Assembly (NCBI RefSeq): GCF_000979455.1
Contig: NZ_JJOY01000031.1
Span: 1 to 64,000 of the forward strand
From: Methanosarcina sp. 2.H.T.1A.6
GTDB lineage: Archaea > Halobacteriota > Methanosarcinia > Methanosarcinales > Methanosarcinaceae
DNA: 64,000 nt
Direction: 5' to 3'
Positions 63,353-64,000 of this stretch are shown piece after piece (position 1 is the stretch's first letter; every line of letters starts with the position of its first letter). The position numbers were made by a program, and so were the translations under genes. Below the pieces are notes generated by a model. That model was not told the DNA's origin. It saw only the letters and a list, made by a program, of their open reading frames with translations, and made no database searches.

Positions 63353-63658
63353 TTACGCCTCTTCTTCCTCAGTTTCTGCTCCGGGGGCAGGGTTTCTCTT
63401 CAGGACGTATTCAAGTTCTACTGCTTTCATGCGGCTTGCATCTTCGTAGAGCTTGGCATAACCCTTGCTTTCCTGCATTCCGTACTCTGTGTTGATCCTC
63501 TGGATGACCAGAAGTTCAAGGGGAGCATTCAACATTGCAGCAAGCTTGTTCCGTACATCACTTCTGGAAGGGGTAGAACCTTCATATTTCACAACGAAAT
63601 CCAGTTCCCTTCTGTTTAAAAGTGCATTATTTTTATCTTTAAGGATCTTTATGTCCAT
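63353..63658 (-). CDS. rps24e: Ribosomal protein S24e
   Basis: 101 residues. [33 protein letters not shown] and [23 protein letters not shown] are the family motifs. The acidic tail (GAETEEEEA) is common. It overlaps the end of the upstream dephospho-CoA kinase gene by 20 bases, so translation is coupled. Confidence 0.96.
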   Translation of the reverse strand: MDIKILKDKNNALLNRRELDFVVKYEGSTPSRSDVRNKLAAMLNAPLELLVIQRINTEYGMQESKGYAKLYEDASRMKAVELEYVLKRNPAPGAETEEEEA

Positions 63659-64000
63659 CTAAAATTCTCCGTATCTTATCCAATTCATTATTCTGATTTT
63701 TGCTGATGAGCTTTTCAAAAAGAGCCCTTATTTTTTCTTTCTTTTCCTCAGTGACCTCTACAAAGACCACACCCTCATCGGGTTGCCCGTAAAGGACCAC
63801 AGACCCCAGCGGAGCCATAAGGATTACCGGAAGAGTTGCCAGGTCTTCTTCTCCTCTTACAAAAATGCGGAGAAGCTTTTCTGAGGCAAACGCTTCGCAA
63901 AGGGTTTTTATCAGCTCATCGGTGATAATCCCCGCAGGGTTGTCAACCGAAACTTCTTCATAGACCTTATCCCTGTTCCGGGCCGACACATCTCTGGATA
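63639..64000 (-). CDS. GTP-dependent dephospho-CoA kinase (DUF359), 5' end outside window
   Basis: C-terminal portion of the archaeal DUF359 protein, the GTP-dependent enzyme for the last step of coenzyme A synthesis. [19 protein letters not shown] and [27 protein letters not shown] are conserved. The family is about 170-190 residues and the frame is open to the window edge, so the N-terminus with its Asp-rich GTP site is missing; a GTG at 63989 is internal. It precedes rps24e and rps27ae, an order widely seen in archaea. Confidence 0.87.
   Translation of the reverse strand, partial: SRDVSARNRDKVYEEVSVDNPAGIITDELIKTLCEAFASEKLLRIFVRGEEDLATLPVILMAPLGSVVLYGQPDEGVVFVEVTEEKKEKIRALFEKLISKNQNNELDKIRRILDGHKDP

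Overview
The window comes from a methanogenic archaeon of the genus Methanosarcina or a very close relative. The markers are F420-dependent methylene-H4MPT reductase (Mer), an FpoF-type F420H2-oxidising subunit directly after it, a pentaheme cytochrome c with a PGF-CTERM-like tail, an A-type flavoprotein, an archaeal AglB, a Kae1-Bud32 fusion and archaeal ribosomal proteins S24e and S27ae. Intergenic regions are long and AT-rich with many short tandem repeats, as in Methanosarcina. I see no tRNA, rRNA or CRISPR array.

Layout. 0-7.3 kb: oligosaccharyltransferase AglB, LeuD/HacB-type dehydratase small subunit, a hypothetical protein, MntP, LeuB/AksF-type dehydrogenase and a cyclase-family protein. 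7.7-8.6 kb: a predicted lipoprotein acetolactate decarboxylase. 9.0-16.3 kb, minus strand: a redox/oxidative-stress block with FprA, a diiron ferritin-like protein, AfpA-type flavoprotein, Isf, pentaheme cytochrome, superoxide reductase, a CxxC protein of the CMD/AhpD superfamily, two DUF2180 proteins and a 41-residue desulforedoxin. 17.1-19.8 kb: mer, fpoF, nadM. 20.5-29.5 kb: a secreted Cys-rich repeat protein, adenylate kinase-like protein, a PEP-synthase-like dikinase without the PEP-binding domain, an FMN-binding protein, a cytochrome b5-like protein, a YyaL/DUF255 thioredoxin-fold protein, a rhodanese and a cis-prenyl synthase.

30.7-42.6 kb is an AT-rich accessory cluster for surface polysaccharide: deacetylase, ATP-grasp, DegT aminotransferase, two GT4 glycosyltransferases, a multi-pass membrane protein, a Wzx-like flippase and a beta-helix protein. 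It is flanked and interrupted by solitary hairpins resembling IS200/IS605 right ends. 44.7-51.6 kb is a second accessory cluster and the best candidate for an undescribed system: phosphopantetheinyl transferase, acyl carrier protein, AMP-forming ligase, two ATP-pyrophosphatase amidotransferases (WbpG/PseA-like and NadE-like), a DUF362-ferredoxin protein and a hexapeptide acyltransferase. Carrier-protein chemistry is rare in archaea.

51.8-64 kb returns to core genes: a DUF457-type membrane protein, radical SAM protein, ferredoxin, second cyclase, RdgB, Kae1-Bud32, a large TPR membrane protein, S27ae, S24e and dephospho-CoA kinase.

Recurring themes are: (1) three genes whose conserved-looking N-termini start upstream of any ATG/GTG/TTG, at apparent CTG or ATA codons behind Shine-Dalgarno sequences; (2) several very small genes (30-53 residues); (3) 3' tandem repeats whose first unit contains the stop codon of the preceding gene; (4) orphan IS200/IS605-like end hairpins, two of them abutting start codons. 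All functions are read from sequence patterns; no database search was run.
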